Source: Pseudomonas sp. MF4836 (GTDB lineage: Bacteria; Pseudomonadota; Gammaproteobacteria; Pseudomonadales; Pseudomonadaceae). Taken from it: DNA of 64,000 nucleotides. The stretch is taken from assembly GCF_002018875.1 (NCBI RefSeq), contig NZ_MVOL01000014.1:1-64000 (forward strand). The letters are read 5' to 3'. Positions 1 to 8,312 of this stretch are shown here, piece by piece; the first letter of the stretch is position 1; the number at the start of each line of letters is the position of its first letter. The translations under genes and the position numbers were made by a program. A model generated the notes under the pieces. It saw only the letters and a list, made by a program, of their open reading frames with translations. It ran no database searches and was not told the origin of the DNA.

Positions 1-534
1 GGCAGGGATCGCCGGCGTCGGTTCGCTGGCCGCCTTGGGGTAACGGATGCGCGTCAGGTTGTTATAGACCAGGGCGCACAGCAGCAGGCACAACGCCCCG
101 AGCATCGTCGGCGCCAAGGCGCGCCAGTCCAGGGCAATGGTCGCCGGGTCAGCCAGAACCAGGGTCAAGGCCAGTGCGCCGGCGGGTGGATGCAGGCAGC
201 GCAGCCAGCACATCAGCACCAGCGCCATGCCGGCGGCGAGACAGGCACTGCCCAGGCTGCGTCCCAGCACATGGGCCGCCAACAGCGCGACCACCGCGGC
301 ACACAGATAGCCACCCAGAATCGACCAGGGCTGGGCCAGCGCCCCGGAAGACACGGCAAACAGCAACACGGCCGAGGCCCCTAGCGGGCCGATCAGGTGC
401 ACCGCGACTTCCATGCCGAACACTTGTCCGCACAGCCAGACGCTGATCAGTGTCCCCAGGGCCATGCCAATGGCGGCGCGGCTCCATTCCGCGGGACGGG
501 TATTGATGGCGGCAGGTTTCCAGCGTGCAAACAT
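1..534 (-). CDS. HPP family integral membrane protein (3' end outside the window)
   Basis: The minus-strand frame is open from ATG at 534 to the window edge, giving 178 residues without a stop. The translation is strongly hydrophobic, with about five membrane segments, and contains the motif HPPAGALA that names the HPP family. It begins MFARWKPAAINTRPAEW. The last visible residues (YPKAASEPTPAIPA) look like the end of a short polar tail, so little is missing. HPP proteins are inner-membrane proteins; some bacterial and plastid members have been linked to nitrite transport, but no function can be assigned here. It is separated from the MFS gene by about 160 bp and is probably an independent unit. 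Confidence 0.8.
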   Translation of the reverse strand, partial: MFARWKPAAINTRPAEWSRAAIGMALGTLISVWLCGQVFGMEVAVHLIGPLGASAVLLFAVSSGALAQPWSILGGYLCAAVVALLAAHVLGRSLGSACLAAGMALVLMCWLRCLHPPAGALALTLVLADPATIALDWRALAPTMLGALCLLLCALVYNNLTRIRYPKAASEPTPAIPA

Positions 535-695
535 AAGCAGAGCAATCCAATCGACGGGCAAAAAGAAGGGCTGTCTGGATAACCAGAAAGCCCTTTAACG
601 TTCCAACATTTGGGGGAGGAACGGGCACAGTGTGCCGCGCCTTGCTGCTGCACACAAATTCATAATGATGCTGCTTAACTGCATTATTTTTGCAT

Positions 696-1874
696 TTAAG
701 CTGGGTCAGCCAAGGCCACGCGCCGGGCACTGAGGAAACACAGCAACCCACCGAGGGCAGTCAGCGCACTCAAGGCATAAAACATGGTCGGCGCCGGTGA
801 GTGCACCAGCAGGTAACCGCAAATCACCGGGCTCAATGCACCGCCCAGGGCCGCCAGGTTCTGCGCGCCGTAGTAGCTGCCACGCAGAGCATCGGGGGCC
901 AGGGTGTCGATAAACAGAAACTCCGCCGGGTAAATGATCATTTCGCCCAAGGTGAAGACGAACATCGCCAGGCACCAGCCCAGCAGGCTGTCGGCCAGGC
1001 TGAAGCCGATCAGCCCGAGGATGAACAGGCCGGTGCCGACCGCAATCCAGTAGCGCAGTTGCTCACGCTTGAGGAAGCGGCCGATCTGGTACTGCAACAG
1101 GATCACGCACAAGGCGTTGCAGGCCAGCAGGGCCGCCATGGTGTCGAGGGCGCTTTGGGCGTCCGAGGTGACCAGCAGGTACTGCGACAGGTACAGGGTG
1201 AAGCGGCCATGGACGATGGTGCTGAGCAGGCAACCGGCAGTGAACATGATCAGCGTGCGGTCGTTTTTCAGGGTGACCAGGGTCTGGATAAAACTTTGCG
1301 GTTTGCTCAGGGTATCGCTGCCCGACGCCGAAGGAATGCCGCGCATCAGCAGGGTGCTGAACAGGGCGATAACACCGGCAATCAGAAACGGCGCCAAGGG
1401 CCAGGCGCCGGCGATCACCACGCCCAGCATCGGCCCCGTGGCGTAGCCGATATTGGTCAAGGTGTAGCGCAGGGAGAAGGCCTTGGCCCGTTGGCTGATG
1501 GGCAGGTTCTCGCTGAGGATCGCCTTGGAGCCGATCAGGAACAGCGCCGAGGCGGTCTCGGTGACCACCAGAATCACGGTGGTCAGGTAGAGGTTGTGGG
1601 CAAAGGTCAGCAGCACGAAGCCGACAGCACTGGAGAGCATGGTCAGGATCAGCAGCCGGCGTTTGTCCAGGCGGTCGATGATGTAGCCGCCGTACAGCGC
1701 CAGCAGGGTGGCGACAAACACCGCGATGCCCAGCAGCAGGCCGACGTCCTGTTGGTCGAGGTGCAGCTTTTCGCTGAGAAACAGCGTGAGCAACGGGCTG
1801 GTGATGGCGCGGCTGATCACGATGGTCAGCGAACAGATCATCAGGCGCCGGATAACCAGGGAATAAGTAGCCAC
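696..1874 (-). CDS. MFS efflux-type transporter
   Basis: About 390 residues with roughly 12 membrane segments in two halves. The first cytoplasmic loop reads GGYIIDRLDKRR, the MFS loop 2-3 signature. The family is mostly drug or metabolite efflux; the protein resembles the MdtH-like group but I cannot assign a substrate. The frame is open back to ATG 2012, but that extra N-terminal stretch is Cys/Pro/Arg-rich and unlike a membrane protein. GTG at 1874, with AGGA upstream, starts just before the first hydrophobic helix and is preferred; an ATG a few codons further in is another option. It lies downstream of the arn operon on the same strand, separated from the glycosyltransferase by about 157 bp with this start, so it may be co-transcribed or separate. 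Confidence 0.8.
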   Translation of the reverse strand: MATYSLVIRRLMICSLTIVISRAITSPLLTLFLSEKLHLDQQDVGLLLGIAVFVATLLALYGGYIIDRLDKRRLLILTMLSSAVGFVLLTFAHNLYLTTVILVVTETASALFLIGSKAILSENLPISQRAKAFSLRYTLTNIGYATGPMLGVVIAGAWPLAPFLIAGVIALFSTLLMRGIPSASGSDTLSKPQSFIQTLVTLKNDRTLIMFTAGCLLSTIVHGRFTLYLSQYLLVTSDAQSALDTMAALLACNALCVILLQYQIGRFLKREQLRYWIAVGTGLFILGLIGFSLADSLLGWCLAMFVFTLGEMIIYPAEFLFIDTLAPDALRGSYYGAQNLAALGGALSPVICGYLLVHSPAPTMFYALSALTALGGLLCFLSARRVALADPA

Positions 1875-2031
1875 GACCGTGCAGAGTCCTTGTGCCGGAT
1901 ACGGGCAGCATCCGTTGAGCCGCCCTGGAGCGCCCATCACAGGCACCTTCTGTGCGCAGCCTACAGAATCCGGCGCATGGCGTAACGCAAATGCTCGTGT
2001 GCCCCGGGTCAATCACCCAGCCCCGATAGCC

Positions 2032-3657
2032 TCAGGGCTGGGGCGTCGAGCCTGCCGGTATGTGCAGCAACAGGTAGTCATTTTTATCGAAGCGCCCACT
2101 CAAGGCTGGTTTCAGCTGGCCCAGGGGCGAGTCATGCAGGCTCGGCAGCAGGTTGCGGTCGATCACCACCCAGGCCGGGCCCGGCACCTGCGCCAGAGCT
2201 TGCGGCTGATCGGTGAACAGCGGTTGCATATCCTGTTCGAGGTGCACCATGAACTTGATCGCCTTGGCGTCCTTGCCCATGCCGTACAGCACCAGCGGCG
2301 CCGGGTCGCGCTGGATCAGCTGCAGCGCCGCCTCGGTGAAGGCTTGCGTGTCGTACAACTGGCGCTGCACCGGCTCGAACACTCCGATATAGCTGGCCCA
2401 CACCGCCAGCACGGCGGTGTAGGCCAGGCCGACGGCTCGCCAGCGCGGCTTGAGCAGCCAGGCCAGGGCGACGGCCTGCAACAGCCCAAGCAGGATCAGC
2501 ATCGGCGCCAGGTGCTCCAGTTGCTCGGGAAACTTACGCCGTAACAGCAGCAGGCCAATCAGCAACAGCCCGGGCAATACCAGCCACAGGCCCTGGATCA
2601 GGCCGCGCAGCCAGGCGAACCAGCGGCCCTGCTGAACCTGGAAGGGATAGGCCGCAACCATCGCCGCCATGGGCAGCATCGGCAGCAGGTAACGCGCCTT
2701 TTTCGCCTGGGGGATCGACAGGCCGATCATCACCACCAGTCCGGCAGCGGTGCACAGGCGCAGCAGCCTCAATGCCGGGCCCGATTCCCTGGAGCGGCCC
2801 AGTAGGACCGCGATCCACGCCAGGATCGCCAGGGGGTAGGCGAGGGCGTAGTTGCCCAGAGAGCTGGTGAAATAGTAGAAGGCATCGCTCGCGCCCTCAC
2901 TGCCGTCCATGCGCCCCATGAACTGCATGCGGATCACATCGTCGACAAAGGCTTGCCCACCGCTGAGCCTGGCCAGCCACAGCAGCAGGGCAACGCAGGC
3001 GCCCAGCAGCAACAGGGCGCTGAATCCGAAGCCGAACAGGCGCCGCCATTGGCCGTTGAGCAGGTAATAACTGCAGAGCATACCGGTGGGAATCACCAGG
3101 CCGATCGGCCCGCGAATGGCGAAACCCAGGCCCAGCAACAGGACGATCAGCCACAGCCGGCGTGGCGCGGCGAAGTGGTCATGGGCATACCCCAGGTAAA
3201 ACACCGCCAGGGCTACCGCCGCCAGCAACTGGTCCTGGGACACGGCACGGGTTTCACTGATAAAGGTGTTGCTGAGCAACAGCAGGGCGACGCTGAGCAA
3301 GGCCCAGGTCCTGGAATAGGGCGCCAGCAGGCGGTAGATCAGGCTGACGATCAGTGCCGAAGCGATGGCCGTGGGCAACCAGGCGCTCAGGCTGCTGACC
3401 TGGCCCGAGGGCAGGGAAAACAGCCAGATCAACAGGGTCGAGGCACTGGAATAGTCAGCGTAGGGCTGGCCATAGGTGGTGGGGAAAAACCCCGGCCCGT
3501 GGCGCAGCATCTCCTTGGCGAACAGCACGAAACGCGAGTCGAAACCGATGATCGGTTGCTGATAGACGCCGGCGCAGAACAGCAGTAATGCCAGCAGCCC
3601 CAGCCCCAACGATTGCCAGAGAAGAGTTTTCGAAGGGGGACTGGGGAGCGGATTCAT
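2032..3657 (-). CDS. ArnT-like PMT/GT39-family membrane glycosyltransferase
   Basis: The 541-residue protein has about 11-12 hydrophobic segments and an N-terminal periplasmic loop with GFDSRFVLFAKEM, resembling the acidic region after the first helix in PMT/ArnT enzymes, which use polyprenyl-phosphate sugar donors to modify lipid A or proteins. Further motifs include RAVSQDQLLA and IPQAKKARYLLPMLP, the latter matching the KxRYLLP loop of the family. The ATG directly abuts the ugd TGA, so it is the ninth gene of the arn operon and probably translationally coupled. It is a second enzyme of the ArnT class in one transcript. Substrate is unknown: it could transfer aminoarabinose or a related sugar to another acceptor. 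The family call is firm, the role is inference. Confidence 0.85.
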   Translation of the reverse strand: MNPLPSPPSKTLLWQSLGLGLLALLLFCAGVYQQPIIGFDSRFVLFAKEMLRHGPGFFPTTYGQPYADYSSASTLLIWLFSLPSGQVSSLSAWLPTAIASALIVSLIYRLLAPYSRTWALLSVALLLLSNTFISETRAVSQDQLLAAVALAVFYLGYAHDHFAAPRRLWLIVLLLGLGFAIRGPIGLVIPTGMLCSYYLLNGQWRRLFGFGFSALLLLGACVALLLWLARLSGGQAFVDDVIRMQFMGRMDGSEGASDAFYYFTSSLGNYALAYPLAILAWIAVLLGRSRESGPALRLLRLCTAAGLVVMIGLSIPQAKKARYLLPMLPMAAMVAAYPFQVQQGRWFAWLRGLIQGLWLVLPGLLLIGLLLLRRKFPEQLEHLAPMLILLGLLQAVALAWLLKPRWRAVGLAYTAVLAVWASYIGVFEPVQRQLYDTQAFTEAALQLIQRDPAPLVLYGMGKDAKAIKFMVHLEQDMQPLFTDQPQALAQVPGPAWVVIDRNLLPSLHDSPLGQLKPALSGRFDKNDYLLLHIPAGSTPQP

Positions 3658-5031
3658 TCAGGCATCGACCGTGTGTGCAGACCATTGTTGATGGGGGATA
3701 GGCAGGTTGCGCGACTCGCCACGACCGATCGGGAAGTAGGTGAAACCATTGCGCGCCAGGCGTTCGGCGTCGTACAGGTTGCGCCCGTCGAAAATCACCG
3801 GGGCCTTGAGCCGTTGTTCGATCAGTTCGAAATCCGGCGCCTTGAATTGCTGCCATTCGGTGCAGATCACCAGGGCGTCGGCGCCGTTGAGTACCGATTC
3901 CGGGGTGCCCATCAGCATCAGCTTCGACTCGTCGGGGTAGAGCTTTTGGGTTTCCTGCATGGCTTCCGGGTCGAAGGCGCGGACCTGGGCACCGGCGGCA
4001 AACAGTGAGTCGAGCAGGACGCGGCTCGGCGCATCGCGCATGTCGTCGGTGTTGGGCTTGAAGGCCAGGCCCCAGAGGGCGAAGGTCTTGCCGCGCAGGT
4101 CGCCTTTGTAGAAGGCATTGATGCGCTCGAACAGCTTGTGTTTCTGCCGCTCGTTGATTGCTTCCACCGCTTGCAACAGATCGCTGGAGCAATTGGCCGC
4201 CTGGGCGCTGTGGATCAGCGCACGCATATCCTTGGGAAAGCACGAGCCGCCGTAGCCGCAGCCCGGGTAGATGAAGTGGTAGCCGATGCGGGTGTCGGCG
4301 CCGATCCCCAGGCGCACCGATTCGATATCGGCCCCCAGGTGTTCGGCCAGTTCGGCGATCTGGTTGATGAAACTGATCTTGGTCGCCAGCATGCAGTTGG
4401 CAGCGTACTTGGTGAGCTCGGCGCTGCGCAGGTCCATGAACATGATGCGGTCATGGTTGCGGTTGAACGGCGCATACAGGTCACGCATCACTTCCCGCAC
4501 TTCTTCGCGTTCGCAACCGACCACGATCCGGTCCGGACGGCGGCAGTCGGTCACGGCCGAGCCTTCCTTGAGGAATTCCGGGTTGGAGACGATATCGAAC
4601 TCCAGTTCACGCCCGCCCAGGGCCTGCTCGATGTGGGCCTTGAGGGTGTCACCGGTGCCCACCGGCACCGTGGATTTCTCCACCAGGATCACCGGCTGCT
4701 GACGGTGGCGAGCCACCGCGTCGCCGACCGACAATACGTAGCGCAGGTCCGCCGAACCGTCGTCGCTGGAGGGCGTACCCACCGCGATAAACAGCACCTG
4801 GCCATGCAGCACCGCGAGTTTTTCATCGCTGGTGAACTGCAGGCGCTTGGCTTCCAGGCTGTCGCGCACAAGGCTGGCGAGGCCAGGTTCGAAGATGCTC
4901 ACATGCCCCTGTTGCAGCAGCTTGACCTTGTTCTCGTCGATGTCCATGCAGATGACATCGTGGCCGACTTCAGCCAACACGGCGGCCTGTACGAGACCGA
5001 CGTAACCACTTCCAAATACGCTGATTTTCAT
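3658..5031 (-). CDS. ugd: UDP-glucose 6-dehydrogenase
   Basis: Cytoplasmic enzyme oxidising UDP-glucose to UDP-glucuronate with two NAD+, the entry step of UDP-aminoarabinose synthesis. Residues 1-30 form the NAD-binding fold (GSGYVG at 7-12, acidic residue at 30). EKSTVPVGT and NPEFLKEGSA follow at about 118-158. The catalytic Cys264 sits in YGGSCFPKD. The 457 aa length is usual for bacterial Ugd. Its ATG overlaps the arnF stop by 4 bases and its stop abuts the next ATG, placing it inside the arn operon so that the UDP-glucuronate supply is co-regulated with ArnA. All key motifs are intact. Confidence 0.96.
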   Translation of the reverse strand: MKISVFGSGYVGLVQAAVLAEVGHDVICMDIDENKVKLLQQGHVSIFEPGLASLVRDSLEAKRLQFTSDEKLAVLHGQVLFIAVGTPSSDDGSADLRYVLSVGDAVARHRQQPVILVEKSTVPVGTGDTLKAHIEQALGGRELEFDIVSNPEFLKEGSAVTDCRRPDRIVVGCEREEVREVMRDLYAPFNRNHDRIMFMDLRSAELTKYAANCMLATKISFINQIAELAEHLGADIESVRLGIGADTRIGYHFIYPGCGYGGSCFPKDMRALIHSAQAANCSSDLLQAVEAINERQKHKLFERINAFYKGDLRGKTFALWGLAFKPNTDDMRDAPSRVLLDSLFAAGAQVRAFDPEAMQETQKLYPDESKLMLMGTPESVLNGADALVICTEWQQFKAPDFELIEQRLKAPVIFDGRNLYDAERLARNGFTYFPIGRGESRNLPIPHQQWSAHTVDA

Positions 5032-5441
5032 GGGGTATTCCTGGGACTTGTCGCGGGTGCAGATCGAGAGTTGATGGTAATCACGCCGAGGATGACCAAG
5101 GCCACCCCCAGGCTTTTGGAAAGCGTGAAGGGTTCATGGAACCAGGGCAGCCCGGCCGCCAGCAGGTACACCAGGGCGTAGCTGATGCTCAGCAGCGAAT
5201 AGGCGCGGCCCAGGGGCAGGTCGCGCAGGGCCAGCAGCCAGCACAGCATCGACAGGGCATAGGCACAGATGCCTGCCAGCACCACGCCCAGGGCCACATA
5301 ATCAATGCCGCCGCTGCCCAGTGCGTCCAGCCATTGGGCCGGCTCGGGCAGGCGGGTCATGCTCCAGCGCATGCCCAACTGGGCGGCGCTGACCAGGCTC
5401 ACACTGCCCATGGCGAAGGCGAAACCGCGGGACCGGCTCAT
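5028..5441 (-). CDS. arnF: 4-amino-4-deoxy-L-arabinose-phosphoundecaprenol flippase subunit ArnF
   Basis: Small EmrE-like (SMR/DMT) protein of 137 residues with four hydrophobic segments. With ArnE it is thought to move undecaprenyl-phosphate-aminoarabinose across the inner membrane. The frame is open well upstream of the start, but that part is the shadow of arnE in another frame. The start MSRSRGFAFAMG at 5441 overlaps the arnE stop by 4 bases, and the stop overlaps the ugd start by 4 bases. Identification rests on the position between arnE and ugd and on the SMR-like fold. Confidence 0.9.
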   Translation of the reverse strand: MSRSRGFAFAMGSVSLVSAAQLGMRWSMTRLPEPAQWLDALGSGGIDYVALGVVLAGICAYALSMLCWLLALRDLPLGRAYSLLSISYALVYLLAAGLPWFHEPFTLSKSLGVALVILGVITINSRSAPATSPRNTP

Positions 5442-5782
5442 GCGTGGCGACTCAACAGCAGCACCCCGGCAATCACCAGCGCCACGCCCAGCCAGTGACG
5501 GCGGTCGATGTGCTCGCGAAACACGAAGTGGGCGATCAGGGTGATCAACACAAAGTTCAGGCTGAGCATGGGGTAAGCCACGCCCACTTCCATGCGTTGC
5601 AGCACCAGCAGCCACACCAGCAGGCCCAGGCCGAGGCTGAACAGGGCCAGCCATAGCCAGCCTGAGCGCAGCTTTTTCAGGGCGCTGGAAGGGCAGTCAC
5701 GCCAGCTTTCAACGGCAAACTTCTGTGCCACCTGGCCCAGGCAGGTCAGCCCGCAGGCCAGCAGTAGAAGCAACAGGCTCAT
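5438..5782 (-). CDS. arnE: 4-amino-4-deoxy-L-arabinose-phosphoundecaprenol flippase subunit ArnE
   Basis: A 114-residue EmrE-like protein, typical ArnE length. It begins MSLLLLLLACGLTCLGQVAQKFA, and the GQxAxKxA motif in helix 1 is shared by SMR-type flippase subunits. The C-terminal helix ends in VLLLSRHA. It forms the inner-membrane flippase with ArnF. It overlaps arnT upstream (ATGA) and arnF downstream (4 bases), which suggests tight translational coupling and balanced subunit production. Confidence 0.92.
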   Translation of the reverse strand: MSLLLLLLACGLTCLGQVAQKFAVESWRDCPSSALKKLRSGWLWLALFSLGLGLLVWLLVLQRMEVGVAYPMLSLNFVLITLIAHFVFREHIDRRHWLGVALVIAGVLLLSRHA

Positions 5783-7428
5783 GGCTGGCTCTGGGGAATG
5801 ATGAAGATCACGATATTGCCTTGCTCGTAACGCTTGGCGTCCTTGGGCAGCAATTCGACCTCATGGGCTTCGTCACTGCTCTTGACCCGCATCACCACGC
5901 CGATGGTGCCTTGCTGGCGGTTTTCGGCGATCCATGGCTGGACCTGATTCAGGTCGACCTTGCGCGCGGCGGTGTCTGCATAGCCCAGGCCGTATTTCAC
6001 TTCGCCTTCGGTGTTGTATAGCGTCACGTCGGCGCGGCCCAGACGCCAGGCCAGGGCCGATGCGGCGCCCAGGTCGTTGCTCAGCAGGGCCTTGGCCTGA
6101 CCCAGTTCGGCGACGTGGTCGATGATGAACTGGTCGGGAATCTTGTTGTAGACCACCTTATTCGGCAGGGCCGCGGGGGCCAGGGCCACCAGCAGAAAGC
6201 TGCCCAGGGCCGGCGCCGCCCACAGCGACAAAGGGCGCATGGCCTGCAGCAGATTGCTGAGGATCCAGCCCAGCAGCACCACGTACACCAATACCAGGTG
6301 CTGGGGCTCGTCCACATACACCGGTTTTTTCAGCTGGAAGTACACCAGGGCCAGCAGTCCCAAGACGCCGGCCACCAGGTTGAGCACACCGTTGCAGGCC
6401 AGGAGTCGGGTCTTGCCGGCGGCCAGGCGGTCCATCAGGGTGTTGCCCATCAACAGTGCCAGGGGCAGCAGGCACGGCAGGATATAGGCCGGCAGCTTGC
6501 CTTTGCTCAGGCTGAAGAAGGCCAGGGGCAGTACCAGCCACAGCAGCAGGAAACCACTGCTGTTCAGGCGCCGCTGTTGCCAGGCCTGTTTCAGGCTGGC
6601 TGGCAGCAGCAGGACCCAGGGCACGCTGAAACCTACCAGCAACGGCAAGTAGTACCACCAGGGCGAGGCGTGCTGGGCATCGTCCCCGGCAAAGCGCCGG
6701 ATGTGCTCGTGCCAGAAGAAGAAGCGCCAGTAGTCCGGCTCCTGGGCGTGCACCGCCAGGGCCCAGGGCAGGCTGATCAGGATCGCGACCAATACGCCGA
6801 TGCCGCCGTAGATCAGCAGCGAGCGCAGGCGCTTCTGCCAGACCGCGTAGGGCAGGGCCACCAGCACCGGCAGCAGCCAGGCGAGAAAGCCCTTGGTCAT
6901 GAAGCCCATGCCGCAGGCCAGGCCCAGCACGACCCAGGCCAGCACCTGGCCGCGTGGGGTGCGGCAATCGAAGGTAAACCACAGCGCCACCAGGCTCAGG
7001 TTGACCCAGAAGGTGAACTGCGGATCGAGGTTGGCGTAGCCGGCTTGCGCCGCCACCACGGTAAAGCTCATGTAGAGCAGGGCGCTGGCCAGGCTCTTGC
7101 GCGGATCGTTCCACAGGCGCCGGGCCAGCAGATAGGCCAAGACCACGCTGAGGCCGGTGCTCAGGGCCGAGGCCACGCGCACGCCAAACAGGTTGTCGCC
7201 GAACAGCGCCTGGCCGATGGCGATCATCCAGTAACCGGCCACCGGCTTCTCGAAGTAACGGATGCCCATGAAGTGCGGGCTGGCCCAGTTGCCACTGTGG
7301 AGCATTTCCTGGCTGATCTGCGCGTAGCGGGTCTCGTCCGGGATCCACAGGCCATGGGTGGCCAGCGGCGCCAGGTAGAACAGGCCAAAGGCAATCAGCA
7401 GTAAGGGCAGGGCCCAGTGTCTACTCAT
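5779..7428 (-). CDS. arnT: Undecaprenyl phosphate-aminoarabinose:lipid A aminoarabinosyltransferase
   Basis: Integral inner-membrane GT83 transferase of 549 residues that attaches aminoarabinose to the lipid A phosphates on the periplasmic side, lowering the negative charge that polymyxins bind. The N-terminal periplasmic loop has WIPDETRYAQISQEM, with the conserved Asp-Glu pair of the ArnT active site, followed by FMGIRYFEKPVAGYW. About 12 membrane helices precede a C-terminal soluble domain from about residue 440. Four-base overlaps join it to arnD and arnE. It shares its architecture with the second GT at 2032-3657. Confidence 0.95.
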   Translation of the reverse strand: MSRHWALPLLLIAFGLFYLAPLATHGLWIPDETRYAQISQEMLHSGNWASPHFMGIRYFEKPVAGYWMIAIGQALFGDNLFGVRVASALSTGLSVVLAYLLARRLWNDPRKSLASALLYMSFTVVAAQAGYANLDPQFTFWVNLSLVALWFTFDCRTPRGQVLAWVVLGLACGMGFMTKGFLAWLLPVLVALPYAVWQKRLRSLLIYGGIGVLVAILISLPWALAVHAQEPDYWRFFFWHEHIRRFAGDDAQHASPWWYYLPLLVGFSVPWVLLLPASLKQAWQQRRLNSSGFLLLWLVLPLAFFSLSKGKLPAYILPCLLPLALLMGNTLMDRLAAGKTRLLACNGVLNLVAGVLGLLALVYFQLKKPVYVDEPQHLVLVYVVLLGWILSNLLQAMRPLSLWAAPALGSFLLVALAPAALPNKVVYNKIPDQFIIDHVAELGQAKALLSNDLGAASALAWRLGRADVTLYNTEGEVKYGLGYADTAARKVDLNQVQPWIAENRQQGTIGVVMRVKSSDEAHEVELLPKDAKRYEQGNIVIFIIPQSQP

Positions 7429-8312
7429 GCGCCCTGTACTCCCAGCCAGCCTTCACGGCCTTCGAGGGCGCCGCGCACCACCTGCCCATGGGGCAGGCTG
7501 GACAGGTCCGCGGGGAGCAGCTGTCCCAGGGGTTGGAACTGGATGTCGCGCTGCTGGGCACTGGCCAGCAACTGACGGAAATCATTGGCCATCAGAATCC
7601 CTTCTACCTCGGCATGAATGGTGTAGGCGTTGAGCTTGTCAGGGCTGAACCGATCCAGAATAAACGCGTTGAAATCCTGCGCTGCCACCACCGGCCCGAC
7701 CACTTCATCGAAGGTCGGCAGGTCCACCGGGATCTGCGGCGCACCAAGGCTGCCGTCCGCCAGCCGCGGCTGGAAGATCGAATCGCCACGGCAATCGCTG
7801 TTGTAGCGCAGGCCGAAGGTCTGCTTGGCCTCGATCACACGCTCGTCGGCACGCCAGCCGGCGCTTGCCGAACAGTCGACGCGCTGGCCAAGAATGTCAT
7901 TGAGAGTGTCGAGACCCTGGCGGATCTGCTCGATCAGTTGCGCCTGGCTCCAGCGCCCGGCGTTGGCCTGCCAGCCATGGTGATCCCAGGCGTGCAGGCC
8001 GACTTCATGACCGGCGGCCAGGGCCTGGCGCATCAGATGCCCCAGGTCCCGGCCAATGGGTTTGCCCGGCCACGCGGTGCCGGCCAGCAGGATGTCCCAG
8101 CCGTAAAGCCCCGCTGCATTGGAACGGAGCATCTTCCACAGGAACTGCGGACGAATCAGGCGCCATAAATGGCGCCCCATGTTGTCCGGACCGACGCTGA
8201 AGAAGAAGGTCGCCTTGACCCCGGCTTCATCCAGCAGTTCGAGCAACCGCGGCACCCCCTCACGGGTGCCACGATAGGTGTCGACATCGATGCGCAGACC
8301 TGCCTGCATCAA
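7425..8312 (-). CDS. arnD: 4-deoxy-4-formamido-L-arabinose-phosphoundecaprenol deformylase
   Basis: Polysaccharide-deacetylase (NodB) family enzyme of 295 residues that removes the formyl group from the undecaprenyl-phosphate-linked sugar at the inner membrane, committing it to lipid A transfer. The N terminus carries the metal- and acid-site motif RIDVDTYRGT (Asp9 and Asp11), and GLHAWDHHGW supplies the His ligands. It overlaps arnA (upstream) and arnT (downstream) by 4 bases each. Nothing unusual is seen. Confidence 0.95.
   Translation of the reverse strand: MMQAGLRIDVDTYRGTREGVPRLLELLDEAGVKATFFFSVGPDNMGRHLWRLIRPQFLWKMLRSNAAGLYGWDILLAGTAWPGKPIGRDLGHLMRQALAAGHEVGLHAWDHHGWQANAGRWSQAQLIEQIRQGLDTLNDILGQRVDCSASAGWRADERVIEAKQTFGLRYNSDCRGDSIFQPRLADGSLGAPQIPVDLPTFDEVVGPVVAAQDFNAFILDRFSPDKLNAYTIHAEVEGILMANDFRQLLASAQQRDIQFQPLGQLLPADLSSLPHGQVVRGALEGREGWLGVQGA

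Noticed and set aside
801..1985. 394-codon plus-strand open frame opposite the MFS gene
   Set aside because: Gln/Gly/Ala-rich shadow with no recognisable feature.
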